A stretch of DNA of 64,000 nucleotides from Ruminococcus flavefaciens ATCC 19208. GTDB taxonomy: Bacteria; Bacillota; Clostridia; Oscillospirales; Ruminococcaceae. Shown piece after piece: positions 41,751 through 51,211 of the stretch; positions within the stretch are counted from its first letter, which is position 1, and each line of letters starts with the position of its first letter. The DNA lies in contig NZ_JAEF01000006.1 of assembly GCF_000518765.1 (NCBI RefSeq), positions 62,001 to 126,000 on the forward strand, in the 5' to 3' direction. Both the position numbers and the translations under genes were made by a program. Below the pieces are notes generated by a model. The model was not told where the DNA came from. It did not search any database and saw nothing but the letters and a program-made list of their open reading frames with translations.

Positions 41751-43346
41751 ATGGTCAGAAAACGCGGAGAGCACGGAGTCATAGTACTTACAGCATTTTT
41801 CCTGATAAGCTTTTCAGTCCTTGGCACAAATTATTACAGGCTTGCAGTGGAGCAGAAAAACGTACCTGCCGCACAGCAGAGCAGGATATTCACCTACAAA
41901 ATCGGTCGGTGTCAGGGAACTATATACGACACGAAAATGCGTCCGATGACTAATGCCGAAACTAAGCTTGAAGCTGTGGCTGTCCCGGATATGACGGACA
42001 GGGAAACAACTGCGGAATATGCAGTTGACCGCGATAGATTTTATGAGGAATATGATAAAGGACTCCCATTCGAGTTTGAATGTACAAAGTATGCTTATGA
42101 TACAGAGGGACTTACAGTATTTGAAGTGCCTCAGCGATACAGCGAAAATCAGACAGCAAGGCACATAATAGGCTATCTTTCAGACAATGAAGGAGCTGAC
42201 GGCATTGAATATGCATATGATTCTATACTGAGAGCAGACTATCCCAATAACAGCGTATCCTATGAAACAGACGGTTTCGGCCGGATATTATCTGGCAACG
42301 GAAAGAGTGTTTTTCGCACAAATTCATATAGATGCGGAGTTGTTCTCACTATAGACAAGGACATTCAGAGGATATGCGAGGAATGCGGAAAAGGAATAAA
42401 AACCGGAGCAATAGTCTGTGCGGACATAAAAAGCGGAGATATACTTGCTATGGTGAGCTTTCCTGATTATTCACCCGATAAGCTTGAAGAAGCAATGAAA
42501 AACAAGGATTGTCCGCTTATAAACCGTGCACTGTATTCTTACAGCGTAGGCTCGGTTTTCAAGCTTGTTACGGCAGCTGAGGCACTTGAGGAGGGGTCAG
42601 GTGATATAGTTTATGACTGCCGCGGCAGTATAGACGTAGACGGAAAAGTATTCAACTGTCACAAGCTTGACGGACACGGTATACAGAATATGACCGAAGC
42701 GATGACCAATTCCTGCAATACTTATTTTATTGAACTGAGCAGGAGCCTTGACCTGAAAAAGCAGAGAGAACGTGCATATACATTGGGTTTTGGCAGGGAA
42801 AACTACCTGTGTACGGGAATTATAGGTTCGGCAGGTGTACTGCCTACGGAAAAGGAACTGAGCATATCTGCCGAAAGAGCGAATTTTGCTTTCGGACAGG
42901 GGAAGCTTTCAGCTACACCTCTACAGATAACGCAGCTCACCTGTGCAATTGCAAATGAAGGCAGAAAGCCTGTTTTGCGATTGATAAAGGGTTTGACAGC
43001 TGACGGCGAGACTGTAGGCAACGAGAAAAAAATAAGGTATTCTCAGGTCATGAGTGAAGAAACAGCAGATGAGCTTAAAAAGATGATGATACTTGCTGTC
43101 AGGGATAATGAGAATTCAAAGGCAAAGACAAAGAAAATGAGTGTGGGCGCGAAAACCTCAACAGCACAGACAGGAAAGACAGATAAAAACGGTGATGAGC
43201 TTTGTCATGCATGGATAACGGGCTTTTTTCCTGCAAGGCAGCCAAAGTTTGCAGTCACGGTATTCATAGAAAACGGCGGTTACGGCAATGATGCAGCAGC
43301 ACCGATATTCCGTATGATAGCGGAGAGAATGAGTGAACTGAGATAA
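41751..43346 (+). CDS. Penicillin-binding transpeptidase (class B, PBP2/FtsI-like)
   Basis: About 530 residues. One N-terminal membrane anchor (VIVLTAFFLISFSVLGTNYY), then a dimerisation/pedestal region and a transpeptidase domain with the active-site motif SVGSVFKL (SxxK), TNSCN (SxN) and KTSTAQTG, where the usual KTG third residue is Ser. The end is ...FRMIAERMSELR. It probably cross-links peptidoglycan in elongation, division or sporulation. The ATG at 41751 has GAGAGGTG just upstream; an in-frame start at 41721 falls near the previous terminator. Confidence 0.85.
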   Translation: MVRKRGEHGVIVLTAFFLISFSVLGTNYYRLAVEQKNVPAAQQSRIFTYKIGRCQGTIYDTKMRPMTNAETKLEAVAVPDMTDRETTAEYAVDRDRFYEEYDKGLPFEFECTKYAYDTEGLTVFEVPQRYSENQTARHIIGYLSDNEGADGIEYAYDSILRADYPNNSVSYETDGFGRILSGNGKSVFRTNSYRCGVVLTIDKDIQRICEECGKGIKTGAIVCADIKSGDILAMVSFPDYSPDKLEEAMKNKDCPLINRALYSYSVGSVFKLVTAAEALEEGSGDIVYDCRGSIDVDGKVFNCHKLDGHGIQNMTEAMTNSCNTYFIELSRSLDLKKQRERAYTLGFGRENYLCTGIIGSAGVLPTEKELSISAERANFAFGQGKLSATPLQITQLTCAIANEGRKPVLRLIKGLTADGETVGNEKKIRYSQVMSEETADELKKMMILAVRDNENSKAKTKKMSVGAKTSTAQTGKTDKNGDELCHAWITGFFPARQPKFAVTVFIENGGYGNDAAAPIFRMIAERMSELR

Positions 43347-43353
43347 AATATAA

Positions 43354-43385
43354 GGGGAAACCCTTTCTTAGGAAAGAGTTTCCCC
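43354..43385. terminator. Inverted repeat between convergent genes
   Basis: GGGGAAAC and GTTTCCCC with an inner CTTTC/GAAAG helix. It lies between the stop codons of the penicillin-binding protein (plus) and the metallopeptidase lipoprotein (minus). T tracts are weak on both sides, so a bidirectional terminator is likely but not certain. Confidence 0.5.
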
Positions 43386-43459
43386 GATATATAATATAAA
43401 ACTTTATGTGAAAAATGCGGTTATAAATTCATTTTTATACTGTGAGCAGATATTAAGCG

Positions 43460-45106
43460 TCAGAAGCTATCGGCATAGTTACTTATTTCATCGGCAAGCT
43501 CAGAGATGTAATTTTTTGTGAGTACATCGCTGAATCCGCATTCCTTCAGTGCCATTCTGAATGTATATTCACCTGAATTGTAGGAAGTTTTTGCGATTTT
43601 CTCGTACTGCTCCAGAGCCTTTTTCGGATTTTTCTGCATATCTTCAAATATATCGAAAGCGGCAAGGGAAGATGTTGCATAGCTTATATAGTATCCCGGA
43701 CTTTCAAATATATGCGGGATAATATTGAGATTGTAGTATGGGCTGTATTCCTTGAATATATCATTGAAAAGATCAACAACGTCCTGAGGAGTCATATTAT
43801 CCATATCTCTTACGACGGTATACTCAAATTCGCCCACAAGAAAACCGCATATTACCGAGTCAAGCAGATCCATTACTTTTTCGATCTTTTTCGGATCGCT
43901 TGCATCTCCGTAGATATCATCGTAGAACTGCATGAAAAGCAGCTCAAGTCCCTGTGACTGTATCTCTGCGATATCCATATTATTTTTGAAAAGATAAGCA
44001 GGTGTGTCATCATAAAGACAGGCGTGGAAATGTCCGAATTCATGTATAGCAGAGTTAAGCTCATTTTCTTCACCGACATTTCCTATAAATACCCTTGCTT
44101 TTTTCTGATATGGCATATCGTCGGTAAAAGCTCCGGGAAAGGCTTCAGCGTTATCATAAATGCTGTAGAGCTTTTCATTGCATATGATATCTGCACTTTT
44201 GCTTATATCTTCCGATAGCAGGGGAGCGTATTCTCGTATTATTTCAAATGGGTCAGAGCCGTCATTATCGGTGTAATACGAAGCTGCCCAGTTAGGCATA
44301 TCAAAGTATTTATCTATGAGCTTGTTGTAAACGGGTATAAGCTCCTTTTTTACAGTATCACTGAGTTCGAGTATCTCATCGCCTGTATAGTCTCTGTCAT
44401 ACTGGGAATACAGTATGTCCGTATTGTAATCGCTCAGCAGATCAAGGAGTACCTCGGCACATTGAAGATCCTTTTCCTTGTTTGAAAGATCATTGTTGTT
44501 TGTGATTTCGTAGTAACTGCTCATAGCTTCCGATCTGTCATCAAAGCTTGCCTCGGATTCGATACGGGCATCTTCAAGATCATATTCACCTGCATGTTTT
44601 GTGAAATCATCTTCGTCTACAAGGTCTTCAAAAAGCTTTTTGTATTTGCTGTTGTAGCCGTATATGAAGCCGTGAGCAAGAAGGTCCTCAGCAACGAAAG
44701 CAGCACGGTAAAACTTATTGTATTCACTTTCTAAGTCATTATCGGAATAGTTTCTGTAAAAGACGACTTCCATGTTGGTATGTGCTTCGTAGAGCTTGTC
44801 ATACATATCAAGAAGAAACTGTATATCATTTTTGATAACCTCTTCATCTTCCTGATCGTCGATATGATCTATAAGAAGCTGTACCTTTTCCTCAATGTCT
44901 GAAATGTCACACAGTTCATCGGATACTTCAATTTCATCGATGATATCTTCATCATCAGCAGCGTAGGACTGTCCTATACTGAATTCCTTGTCCTTGTCTC
45001 TGTCTCGCTGTATTCTCGGTACATATGTGTTATTGTCCGAACAGGAGATCATTGAAGCGTAAAGGACTATGGCAGTGAGCAGCGCGGAAATGCGGGAAGG
45101 TCTCAT
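43460..45106 (-). CDS. Lipoprotein with an M3-like zinc peptidase domain
   Basis: 548 residues. Lipobox YASMISC (Cys about 22) after a short signal, followed by a long acidic Asp/Glu-rich stretch (about 35-240). The zinc site is HEFGH at about 353, with a downstream candidate third ligand Glu in IAEIQSQGLELLF, the arrangement found in M3 oligopeptidases. The C-terminal helices match the thimet-like pattern (PYYNLNIIPHIFESPGYY). It could be a surface oligopeptidase trimming nutrient peptides. The match is motif-level, so the family is not certain. A HAD gene lies upstream on the same strand, 15 bases away. Confidence 0.65.
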   Translation of the reverse strand: MRPSRISALLTAIVLYASMISCSDNNTYVPRIQRDRDKDKEFSIGQSYAADDEDIIDEIEVSDELCDISDIEEKVQLLIDHIDDQEDEEVIKNDIQFLLDMYDKLYEAHTNMEVVFYRNYSDNDLESEYNKFYRAAFVAEDLLAHGFIYGYNSKYKKLFEDLVDEDDFTKHAGEYDLEDARIESEASFDDRSEAMSSYYEITNNNDLSNKEKDLQCAEVLLDLLSDYNTDILYSQYDRDYTGDEILELSDTVKKELIPVYNKLIDKYFDMPNWAASYYTDNDGSDPFEIIREYAPLLSEDISKSADIICNEKLYSIYDNAEAFPGAFTDDMPYQKKARVFIGNVGEENELNSAIHEFGHFHACLYDDTPAYLFKNNMDIAEIQSQGLELLFMQFYDDIYGDASDPKKIEKVMDLLDSVICGFLVGEFEYTVVRDMDNMTPQDVVDLFNDIFKEYSPYYNLNIIPHIFESPGYYISYATSSLAAFDIFEDMQKNPKKALEQYEKIAKTSYNSGEYTFRMALKECGFSDVLTKNYISELADEISNYADSF

Positions 45107-45121
45107 AATTGCTCCTTTCGT

Positions 45122-45778
45122 TCAGGTGCTGAGTTTTTTGACAGCCGTGGGTATGTCCTGTATCCTGCGCACTATGATATCAGCCTTTGAAAGCTCCTCA
45201 TCAGTGCCGAAGCCGTATCCGCAGCCTATAGACGGCAGTCCGTTCTGAGCGGCTGTTTCGATATCGTGAAAGCGGTCGCCGATAACTATGAAGCTGCCCT
45301 CATGGTTGGGAGCTATTTTGCGGAATATCTCATACTTTGGTATAAAATCAAAGGCTTCACAGCAGTAGAAATGATCGAAGAAACGATCGAGCCCGAATAC
45401 ACGTTTATGGCGTTCAAGGTAATGAAAGCGGCAGTTGCTGAGAAATATCAGGGTATAGCCGCTGTTTTTCAGCTCTGTGAGCGTTTCCTCAGCCCCCTCA
45501 TACAGCGCACCCTCACCGCGGTCTATGCGCTGTGCCATGTCCTGTCCAAGCATGATACGTGCTTTTTCACGTATTTCAGGGTCAAGCTCGGGGTGAAACT
45601 GTCCCCACATATCCGTTGAATTGAAGCCAAGCCAGTAGCTTATCTCCTTGTCGGAATATTCGCGGTCAGCGATATAGCCGTTATCCGATAGCCATTTCAT
45701 TGTATCGCGGAATGCAGGGGCATATGTCAGCATAGAGTTATGGATAGTTCCGTCGTAATCAAAGATCAGATTAGTCAT
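45122..45778 (-). CDS. HAD-superfamily phosphatase at the end of the riboflavin operon
   Basis: 218 residues. HAD motif I is FDYDGTIHNS with the nucleophile Asp and the general acid two residues later; motif II is in FLSNCRFH; the last motif is VIGDRFHDIETA. A helical cap insert lies between motif I and II. The start overlaps the ribH stop by one base (TAATG), so it is translated with ribH. Such HAD enzymes (YcsE, YigB types elsewhere) remove phosphate from the 5-amino-6-ribitylamino-uracil phosphate intermediate, which is the step lacking a dedicated enzyme here; that assignment is an inference from position. Confidence 0.8.
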   Translation of the reverse strand: MTNLIFDYDGTIHNSMLTYAPAFRDTMKWLSDNGYIADREYSDKEISYWLGFNSTDMWGQFHPELDPEIREKARIMLGQDMAQRIDRGEGALYEGAEETLTELKNSGYTLIFLSNCRFHYLERHKRVFGLDRFFDHFYCCEAFDFIPKYEIFRKIAPNHEGSFIVIGDRFHDIETAAQNGLPSIGCGYGFGTDEELSKADIIVRRIQDIPTAVKKLST

Positions 45779-46245
45779 TATGCCTCAAGCTCTCTGATAA
45801 GGTTTATCATCTCAATAGCGCCCTCAGCGCACTCGCTGCCCTTGTTGCCTGCCTTAGAGCCTGCGCGTTCGATAGCCTGCTCGATGCTTTCGGTAGTGAT
45901 AACGCCGAACATAACTGGGATATCGCTCTGGAGAGATACCTGTGCTATGCCCTTTGCAGCTTCATTGCATACAAGGTCATAGTGTGATGTGCTTCCTCTG
46001 ATGATAGCTCCGAGGCAGATAACAGCATCATATTTGCCTGATTTAGCCATTTTAGAAGCGATAAGCGGTATCTCGAAGGCACCCGGTACCCATGCTACAT
46101 CTATAGCAGCCTCGTTAACATCGTGACGCTTGAGAGTATCAATTGCTCCGCCGAGAAGCTTTGATGTAATGAATTCGTTGAAACGTGCAACAACGATACC
46201 TACTCTTATGTCCTTAGAAACAAGTTTTCCTTCATATGTTTTCAT
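45778..46245 (-). CDS. ribH: 6,7-dimethyl-8-ribityllumazine synthase
   Basis: 155 residues, the usual length. It contains the substrate-binding [20 protein letters not shown], the [15 protein letters not shown] motif, the phosphate loop [14 protein letters not shown] and the catalytic His region. It condenses 5-amino-6-ribitylaminouracil with dihydroxybutanone phosphate. It is separated from the upstream membrane gene by 16 bases. AAGGAGT precedes the ATG. Confidence 0.96.
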   Translation of the reverse strand: MKTYEGKLVSKDIRVGIVVARFNEFITSKLLGGAIDTLKRHDVNEAAIDVAWVPGAFEIPLIASKMAKSGKYDAVICLGAIIRGSTSHYDLVCNEAAKGIAQVSLQSDIPVMFGVITTESIEQAIERAGSKAGNKGSECAEGAIEMINLIRELEA

Positions 46246-46261
46246 AATTATAACTCCTTTA

Positions 46262-46786
46262 TTATCTTAAAAGTTTATTCAGTGTGTAATTGTCTTTGAG
46301 CATCTGCTCGAGCTTTTCCTTATCCTCGATGATCGTATATTCCTTCGGCATTATGGAATTATTGAACCATAATTTAAGGATATCGCCTGATATCTTGTAC
46401 ATTATCTTTTTCTTATTTCGCGCAAAACCGAAGGTATTAGGCTGATATACTCTCTGTGATGTGATGTAGGAGTATCTGCACACGAAAAAGTTGAGTACAA
46501 GGAGAATGGTGAGAAGTCCGCCTGCAATAGAGAGAAGCTTGTAGTTTATCTCGTTGTATTCGTCTCCGAGATGCTTTGCTCCGCTCCAGTCAAGAAGAAA
46601 TACAACTACCCATATGAGCCAGCAGCAGAACCACCAGATAGTGTTCTTTTTGAGATGCCGCTTTACTTTTACTGCGTTTTTCTCGGTTTTTACTCTGATG
46701 CAGAATACGAAATATCCGACTACAGCAGCTGCGAACACCACTGACATGATGCACAAAGCAGCTATGCAGAAGTTTTTCATGGTCAT
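46262..46786 (-). CDS. Unknown membrane protein A in the riboflavin operon
   Basis: 174 residues. I do not recognise the family. Three hydrophobic segments ([38 protein letters not shown] and [18 protein letters not shown]) precede a C-terminal cytoplasmic domain of about 70 residues with [20 protein letters not shown]. That domain has an equivalent in the next upstream gene (GECVKLYRNNADKPAVFHLG), so the two are divergent paralogs. It sits between ribH and the other membrane gene, with AAGGAGAAC as ribosome-binding site, and shares their FMN-regulated transcript. Confidence 0.75.
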   Translation of the reverse strand: MTMKNFCIAALCIMSVVFAAAVVGYFVFCIRVKTEKNAVKVKRHLKKNTIWWFCCWLIWVVVFLLDWSGAKHLGDEYNEINYKLLSIAGGLLTILLVLNFFVCRYSYITSQRVYQPNTFGFARNKKKIMYKISGDILKLWFNNSIMPKEYTIIEDKEKLEQMLKDNYTLNKLLR

Positions 46787-46798
46787 AAACAGTTCTCC

Positions 46799-47287
46799 TT
46801 ATTTTGTCAGCGGGTTTTCATAGCCGTGCTTGCCATACCAGTCAGCCAGCATCTTTACTGTTTTCATATTCTTTATACCTAAGTGGAAAACAGCAGGTTT
46901 GTCAGCATTATTACGGTAAAGCTTTACGCATTCGCCCATTTTATCCTTGGAGAATTCATAGCTGTATTCTTCGCGTGGGAGAACTATGCTTTTTAAGGGT
47001 GTTGCACTAACGATCCCTTCATTTGTTATCGGGACAGCAAGACATACAATGCAGAGGAGCATTATAATTGTCATCAGTATCCACGGTACGCGGAAGCCCT
47101 TGTTAAATATCGCCAGAGCTATACCTGTACATGCTGCGATAAAATACAGCAGCATAGCAGGAAGATTCATAACTACTGCCTTATCCTTGTGCCTGAGCAT
47201 ACCGCGGAGCAGATTTATACAGCACATTAACTCGGCTAATACTCCGACAGAACACGCGATCGTTGCTAAATACCACCATATACTCAT
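46799..47287 (-). CDS. Unknown membrane protein B in the riboflavin operon (paralog of A)
   Basis: 162 residues. Three hydrophobic segments (ATIACSVGVLAELMCCINLL, LPAMLLYFIAACTGIALAIF and ILMTIIMLLCIVCLAVPI) and then a soluble C-terminus ending in GECVKLYRNNADKPAVFHLG and ADWYGKHGYENPLTK. No domain family is recognised. The C-terminal domain aligns in pattern with that of the downstream gene. It follows ribBA by 12 bases on the same strand. No signal peptide cleavage site was seen. Confidence 0.75.
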   Translation of the reverse strand: MSIWWYLATIACSVGVLAELMCCINLLRGMLRHKDKAVVMNLPAMLLYFIAACTGIALAIFNKGFRVPWILMTIIMLLCIVCLAVPITNEGIVSATPLKSIVLPREEYSYEFSKDKMGECVKLYRNNADKPAVFHLGIKNMKTVKMLADWYGKHGYENPLTK

Positions 47288-47298
47288 TTTTATTCACC

Positions 47299-48498
47299 TC
47301 AATAATTCAGGATATGTCCCATCTTGTCACGTTTGGTTTTAAGATAGAACAGGTCGTAAGCGGTAGCGTCCACCTGTATAGGCACACGCTCCTTTATTTC
47401 AAGTCCGAAGCCGCTGAGTCCGTACACCTTATCGGGGTTGTTTGTCAGCAGTCTCAGTGTCTTGCAGCCTAAGTCGCGTAGTATCTGTGCGCCGATATAG
47501 TATTCGCGCATATCTCCCGGGAAGCCCAGAGCAAGGTTAGCTTCAAGGGTATCCATGCCCTTGTCCTGCAATTCGTAAGCGCGGAGTTTATTGATAAGTC
47601 CGATGCCTCGTCCTTCCTGACGCATATAGAGGAGTATACCCCGTCCCTCTTTTTCTATCTGTGTCATAGCCGCAGCAAACTGCTGTCCGCAGTCGCATTT
47701 CAGTGAGCCGAAAGCATCACCTGTAAGGCATTCGGAGTGTACACGGCAGAGGATATCCTGTCCGTCGCCGATATCGCCTTTAACGAGAGCAACATGGTGT
47801 TCGCCGTTGAGCTTGTTCACATAGCCGAGAGCACGGAATTCACCGTATTTTGTCGGCAGCTTTGTGTTTGCAACGCACTCTACCAGATGATCGTGTACTT
47901 TTCTGTAGTCCTTGAGAGCCTGAATGGTGATGAACTTCATGCCCCATTCCTGAGCTTTTTCCTGTAGCTCGGCGGCTCTCATCATAGTGCCGTCATCGCG
48001 CATTATCTCGCAGCACAGACCACATTCTTCAAGACCTGCAAGGCGCATAAGGTCAACTGTAGCCTCTGTGTGTCCCTCACGTTCGAGGACACCGTTTTTC
48101 TTTGACATGAGCGGGAACATATGCCCCGGCTTGCGAAAGTCATCAGGCTTTGCGTCGGGAGATACTGCCATACGTGCTGTGTAGCCGCGCTCGGCAGCCG
48201 ATATGCCTGTGGTAGTGTCAACGTGGTCTATGGATACTGTAAAGGCTGTGCAGTGGTTATCGGTATTGTAGTCCACCATCTGATGCAGATGCAGCCTGTC
48301 GCAGAGCTCCGCACTCATAGGCATACAAATAAGGCCCTTTGCGTTAGCAGCCATGAAGTTGACATTCTCAGTAGTTGCGAACTGAGCAGCGCATATCATA
48401 TCGCCCTCATTTTCTCTGTCCTCGTCATCGGTAACGAGAATAATTTCGCCGTTTCGGAGTGCCTCGCAGGCTTCCTCAACAGTGTTGTACTTGAACAT
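47299..48498 (-). CDS. ribBA: Bifunctional 3,4-dihydroxy-2-butanone-4-phosphate synthase / GTP cyclohydrolase II
   Basis: 399 residues. The N-terminal RibB domain has [19 protein letters not shown] and later the GHMFPL and [10 protein letters not shown] motifs. The C-terminal RibA domain has the zinc ligands in [12 protein letters not shown], with RMQEGRGIG-type residues in [17 protein letters not shown]. It supplies both starting branches of riboflavin synthesis. The AAGGAG site lies before ATG. The DUF4097 lipoprotein gene ends five bases upstream on the same transcript. Confidence 0.96.
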   Translation of the reverse strand: MFKYNTVEEACEALRNGEIILVTDDEDRENEGDMICAAQFATTENVNFMAANAKGLICMPMSAELCDRLHLHQMVDYNTDNHCTAFTVSIDHVDTTTGISAAERGYTARMAVSPDAKPDDFRKPGHMFPLMSKKNGVLEREGHTEATVDLMRLAGLEECGLCCEIMRDDGTMMRAAELQEKAQEWGMKFITIQALKDYRKVHDHLVECVANTKLPTKYGEFRALGYVNKLNGEHHVALVKGDIGDGQDILCRVHSECLTGDAFGSLKCDCGQQFAAAMTQIEKEGRGILLYMRQEGRGIGLINKLRAYELQDKGMDTLEANLALGFPGDMREYYIGAQILRDLGCKTLRLLTNNPDKVYGLSGFGLEIKERVPIQVDATAYDLFYLKTKRDKMGHILNY

Positions 48499-48503
48499 TA
48501 AAA

Positions 48504-49397
48504 TTACTCCTTATCAATTTTGATCTTGCCTGTATTTACGGAAAAGCCGATATTGCAGTTTTCCACCTCAATATCAAGACTCTGTGAGGTGTCGGACTTA
48601 TTCTCGTTCTTTGTCACATAGTTCTTGATACCTGTGATCTCGATATTGCCTGTATCAGCCTTGACACTGATATCAGCCCCGTCAGAGCCGTTCAGCGGCA
48701 GACAGAAGGTTATATTTCCCGTATCAGCTGATATATCGGTCTTGTCCTTATAGGTAATGTTGTTCATGGTGATATTTCCCGTATCACATTTTATCACCGA
48801 CGGACCTGTTATCTCACTATCCGAGAATTTGATATTACCTACGCCGACGTCAGCAGTAAAGCTTCCTGACATATTGGTGAAATCCACATCTCCCACACCG
48901 CAGACAGCCTTGTAATCGGTAACGTATGTGGGAACAGTAACATAAGCGTCATAAACGATACGGCAGTCGGGATATGTCTTAGTGAACCATGTGTCTATAT
49001 CCTCGCCTGAGTCTGCTTCCACAAGCTTCATTATCTGTTCATTGCCATTTATCTCAGACTTAACGTCAATGTGAGGATTTATCTCGTCCAATATCTCCTG
49101 AGTATCGCCGTATATATCATAGCGGATAGAGTAGCCTGACTTGTTGTCACCTGAGTGCTCGATAACTATATTTCCGTTAGGGATCTCTACCGTTGCAGTT
49201 GATACCTCCTTGGGAGTATCAAACGTATAGTTGTTTCCGTATTTTGCTTTTGTGTTATACTTGCTTTCGAGGTCTTCTGTAGTTACAGTGATCTCGCCGA
49301 CATCAGTGTCGGAGCTTTCGTTCTTCTTGTCGGCACAGCCTGTAAGTACAGCTGAAAGGATAAGTGATGATGCCAACAATGCTTTAAATGCTTTCAT
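48504..49397 (-). CDS. DUF4097-like beta-helical lipoprotein in the riboflavin operon
   Basis: 297 residues. Signal peptide with lipobox AVLTGC (Cys about 21) and an acidic linker. The remainder is a repetitive beta structure of the DUF4097 adhesin-like kind ([32 protein letters not shown] and [14 protein letters not shown], with the repeated DTGN turns). Function unknown. It lies between ribE and ribBA, so it must be transcribed with the riboflavin genes. A surface role in flavin handling is only a guess. Start ATG follows AAAGGAG. Confidence 0.8.
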   Translation of the reverse strand: MKAFKALLASSLILSAVLTGCADKKNESSDTDVGEITVTTEDLESKYNTKAKYGNNYTFDTPKEVSTATVEIPNGNIVIEHSGDNKSGYSIRYDIYGDTQEILDEINPHIDVKSEINGNEQIMKLVEADSGEDIDTWFTKTYPDCRIVYDAYVTVPTYVTDYKAVCGVGDVDFTNMSGSFTADVGVGNIKFSDSEITGPSVIKCDTGNITMNNITYKDKTDISADTGNITFCLPLNGSDGADISVKADTGNIEITGIKNYVTKNENKSDTSQSLDIEVENCNIGFSVNTGKIKIDKE

Positions 49398-49411
49398 AGC
49401 TGATTTCTCCT

Positions 49412-50056
49412 TTAATATCCGTTTTTCATAAGGAATTCCATAGTTATACCGCCTGATTTCTGTTCCTCCGCAGGCTTCATTAGCTTTTCCACATACTTGC
49501 CTATGATGTCGTTTTCGAGATTTACGATATCGCCGACCTTTCTGCTTCCGAGAATAGTCTGAGAGGCCGTATGGGGGATAATGGATACGCTGAAGGATGT
49601 TTCCGTTACCTTAGCTACCGTGAGGCTTATGCCGTCAATGGCGATAGAACCTTTTTCAACGATATAACGCAGCAGTTCGGGAGCTGCCGAAACAGTGTAC
49701 CATACGGCTATACCGTCATTCTTTATGTCTGTGACAGTACCTGTACCGTCTATATGTCCAGATACTATGTGTCCGCCGAATCGTCCGCCTGCTGCCATAG
49801 CACGTTCAAGATTGACAGGACTGCCCGATGTGAGCTTTCCCAGTGATGAACGGCTGAGAGTTTCATTCATAACGTCAGCGCGAAAGATTCCGCCGCCAAA
49901 ATGTGTCACCGTAAGGCATACGCCGTTGACTGCGATACTGTCGCCGATATGAACATCTTCAAGGACTTTCTTTGCCTGTATCTCTATGAACGATGAACTG
50001 CCTGACTGCTTTACCGAGCTTACAGTTCCTATCTCCTCAATTATTCCCGTAAACAT
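49412..50056 (-). CDS. ribE: Riboflavin synthase alpha chain
   Basis: 214 residues made of the two internally repeated lumazine-binding barrels: MFTGIIEEIGTV starts the first, and the second begins around MAAGGRFGGHIVSGHIDGTG. It dismutates two 6,7-dimethyl-8-ribityllumazine molecules into riboflavin and the ribitylaminouracil precursor. The start overlaps ribD by 20 bases. The symbol ribE follows Gram-positive practice (ribC in some species). Confidence 0.95.
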   Translation of the reverse strand: MFTGIIEEIGTVSSVKQSGSSSFIEIQAKKVLEDVHIGDSIAVNGVCLTVTHFGGGIFRADVMNETLSRSSLGKLTSGSPVNLERAMAAGGRFGGHIVSGHIDGTGTVTDIKNDGIAVWYTVSAAPELLRYIVEKGSIAIDGISLTVAKVTETSFSVSIIPHTASQTILGSRKVGDIVNLENDIIGKYVEKLMKPAEEQKSGGITMEFLMKNGY

Positions 50057-51146
50057 TTTTCACCCTGCTTTCTATGAGGATATCATCGCCTATCCGAATG
50101 ATGTTGCCCTTTTCGAGCATTATTGCAGCCGAGGGGAATGGGACTCCTTCGCCGCCTACAGGTGACTTGCCGTTGCCGCCGAATATCTTCGGAGCAATAT
50201 ATGCCTGTATCTTGCTGACTATGCCATTGCTCAGGGCTGACCAGTTCAGCTCTCCGCCGCCTTCAAGGAGGATACTGTCTATCTTCTCGCTGCCGAGTAT
50301 CTTCATAAGCTCTTTCAGGTCAACTTTGCCTTCTACAGGTGATGTCTTTATAACGCGGCAGCCTGCTTCTCTGAACTTTTCCGCACTTGCTTCATCATCC
50401 GAGACAGTTGCGATGATAGTCGGTACTTCCTTTGCAGTTCTTACTATATTACATTCATAGGGAGTCCTGAGAGCAGAGTCGCAGATTATACGTACAGGGT
50501 TTCTGCTGTTTTCAAGTCGGCAGGTGAGCATAGGATCATCGGCAAGGACAGTTCCTACGCCTACCATAATAGCACTGTGTCTGAGCCTTTCTATCTGTAC
50601 TTGTTCACGGGCAGCTTCTCCCGTTATCCATTTTGACTGACCTGTATAGCAGGCTATTTTTCCGTCAAGAGTCATGGCATATTTCAGAGTTACGAAGGGC
50701 AGACCTGTTGTGATATAGTGAAAGAATATCTCGTTGAGCGCATCGCACTCATCTTTAAGTATTCCCTCGGTAACGTCTATACCGTGCTCACGGAGTATCT
50801 GAGTACCCTTTCCTGCCACAATGGGATTGGGGTCTGACGAGCCAACAAATACTCGTTTTATACCGTGAGCTATTATTGCATCGGTACAGGGCGGCTGCTT
50901 GCCGTGATGACAGCATGGCTCAAGAGTTATATACATATCAGCTCCCGTACAGTCTATGCCGTTTTCATCGCAGTATGCAAATGCAGAGCGTTCTGCATGG
51001 AGGTCGCCGTATTTTTTGTGATAGCCGCTGCCTATTATCTCGCCGCCGCGGACAATTACAGCTCCTACCATTGGATTCGGTGATGTGAAGCCCATGCCTT
51101 TTTGTGCAAGCTCAAGGGCTTCAAGCATAAATTCTTCGTGTGTCAT
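50037..51146 (-). CDS. ribD: Bifunctional diaminohydroxyphosphoribosylaminopyrimidine deaminase / reductase
   Basis: 369 residues. The deaminase domain contains the zinc site LHAERSAFAYC and LEPCCHHGKQPPCTDAII; the reductase domain has TLKYAMTLDGKIA, SKWITGEAAR and the NADPH-binding ILLEGGGELNWSAL. It carries out two consecutive steps from the GTP cyclohydrolase product. It is preceded by the DUF3021 gene with 65 bases between that include a GGCGGA/TCCGCC hairpin with no T tract. Confidence 0.96.
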   Translation of the reverse strand: MTHEEFMLEALELAQKGMGFTSPNPMVGAVIVRGGEIIGSGYHKKYGDLHAERSAFAYCDENGIDCTGADMYITLEPCCHHGKQPPCTDAIIAHGIKRVFVGSSDPNPIVAGKGTQILREHGIDVTEGILKDECDALNEIFFHYITTGLPFVTLKYAMTLDGKIACYTGQSKWITGEAAREQVQIERLRHSAIMVGVGTVLADDPMLTCRLENSRNPVRIICDSALRTPYECNIVRTAKEVPTIIATVSDDEASAEKFREAGCRVIKTSPVEGKVDLKELMKILGSEKIDSILLEGGGELNWSALSNGIVSKIQAYIAPKIFGGNGKSPVGGEGVPFPSAAIMLEKGNIIRIGDDILIESRVKNVYGNN

Positions 51147-51211
51147 GTTAATTACCTTTTAGTTATTATTATGGCGGAGATCATTTTTTCCGCCTGAGTG
51201 TCTGAATATGC

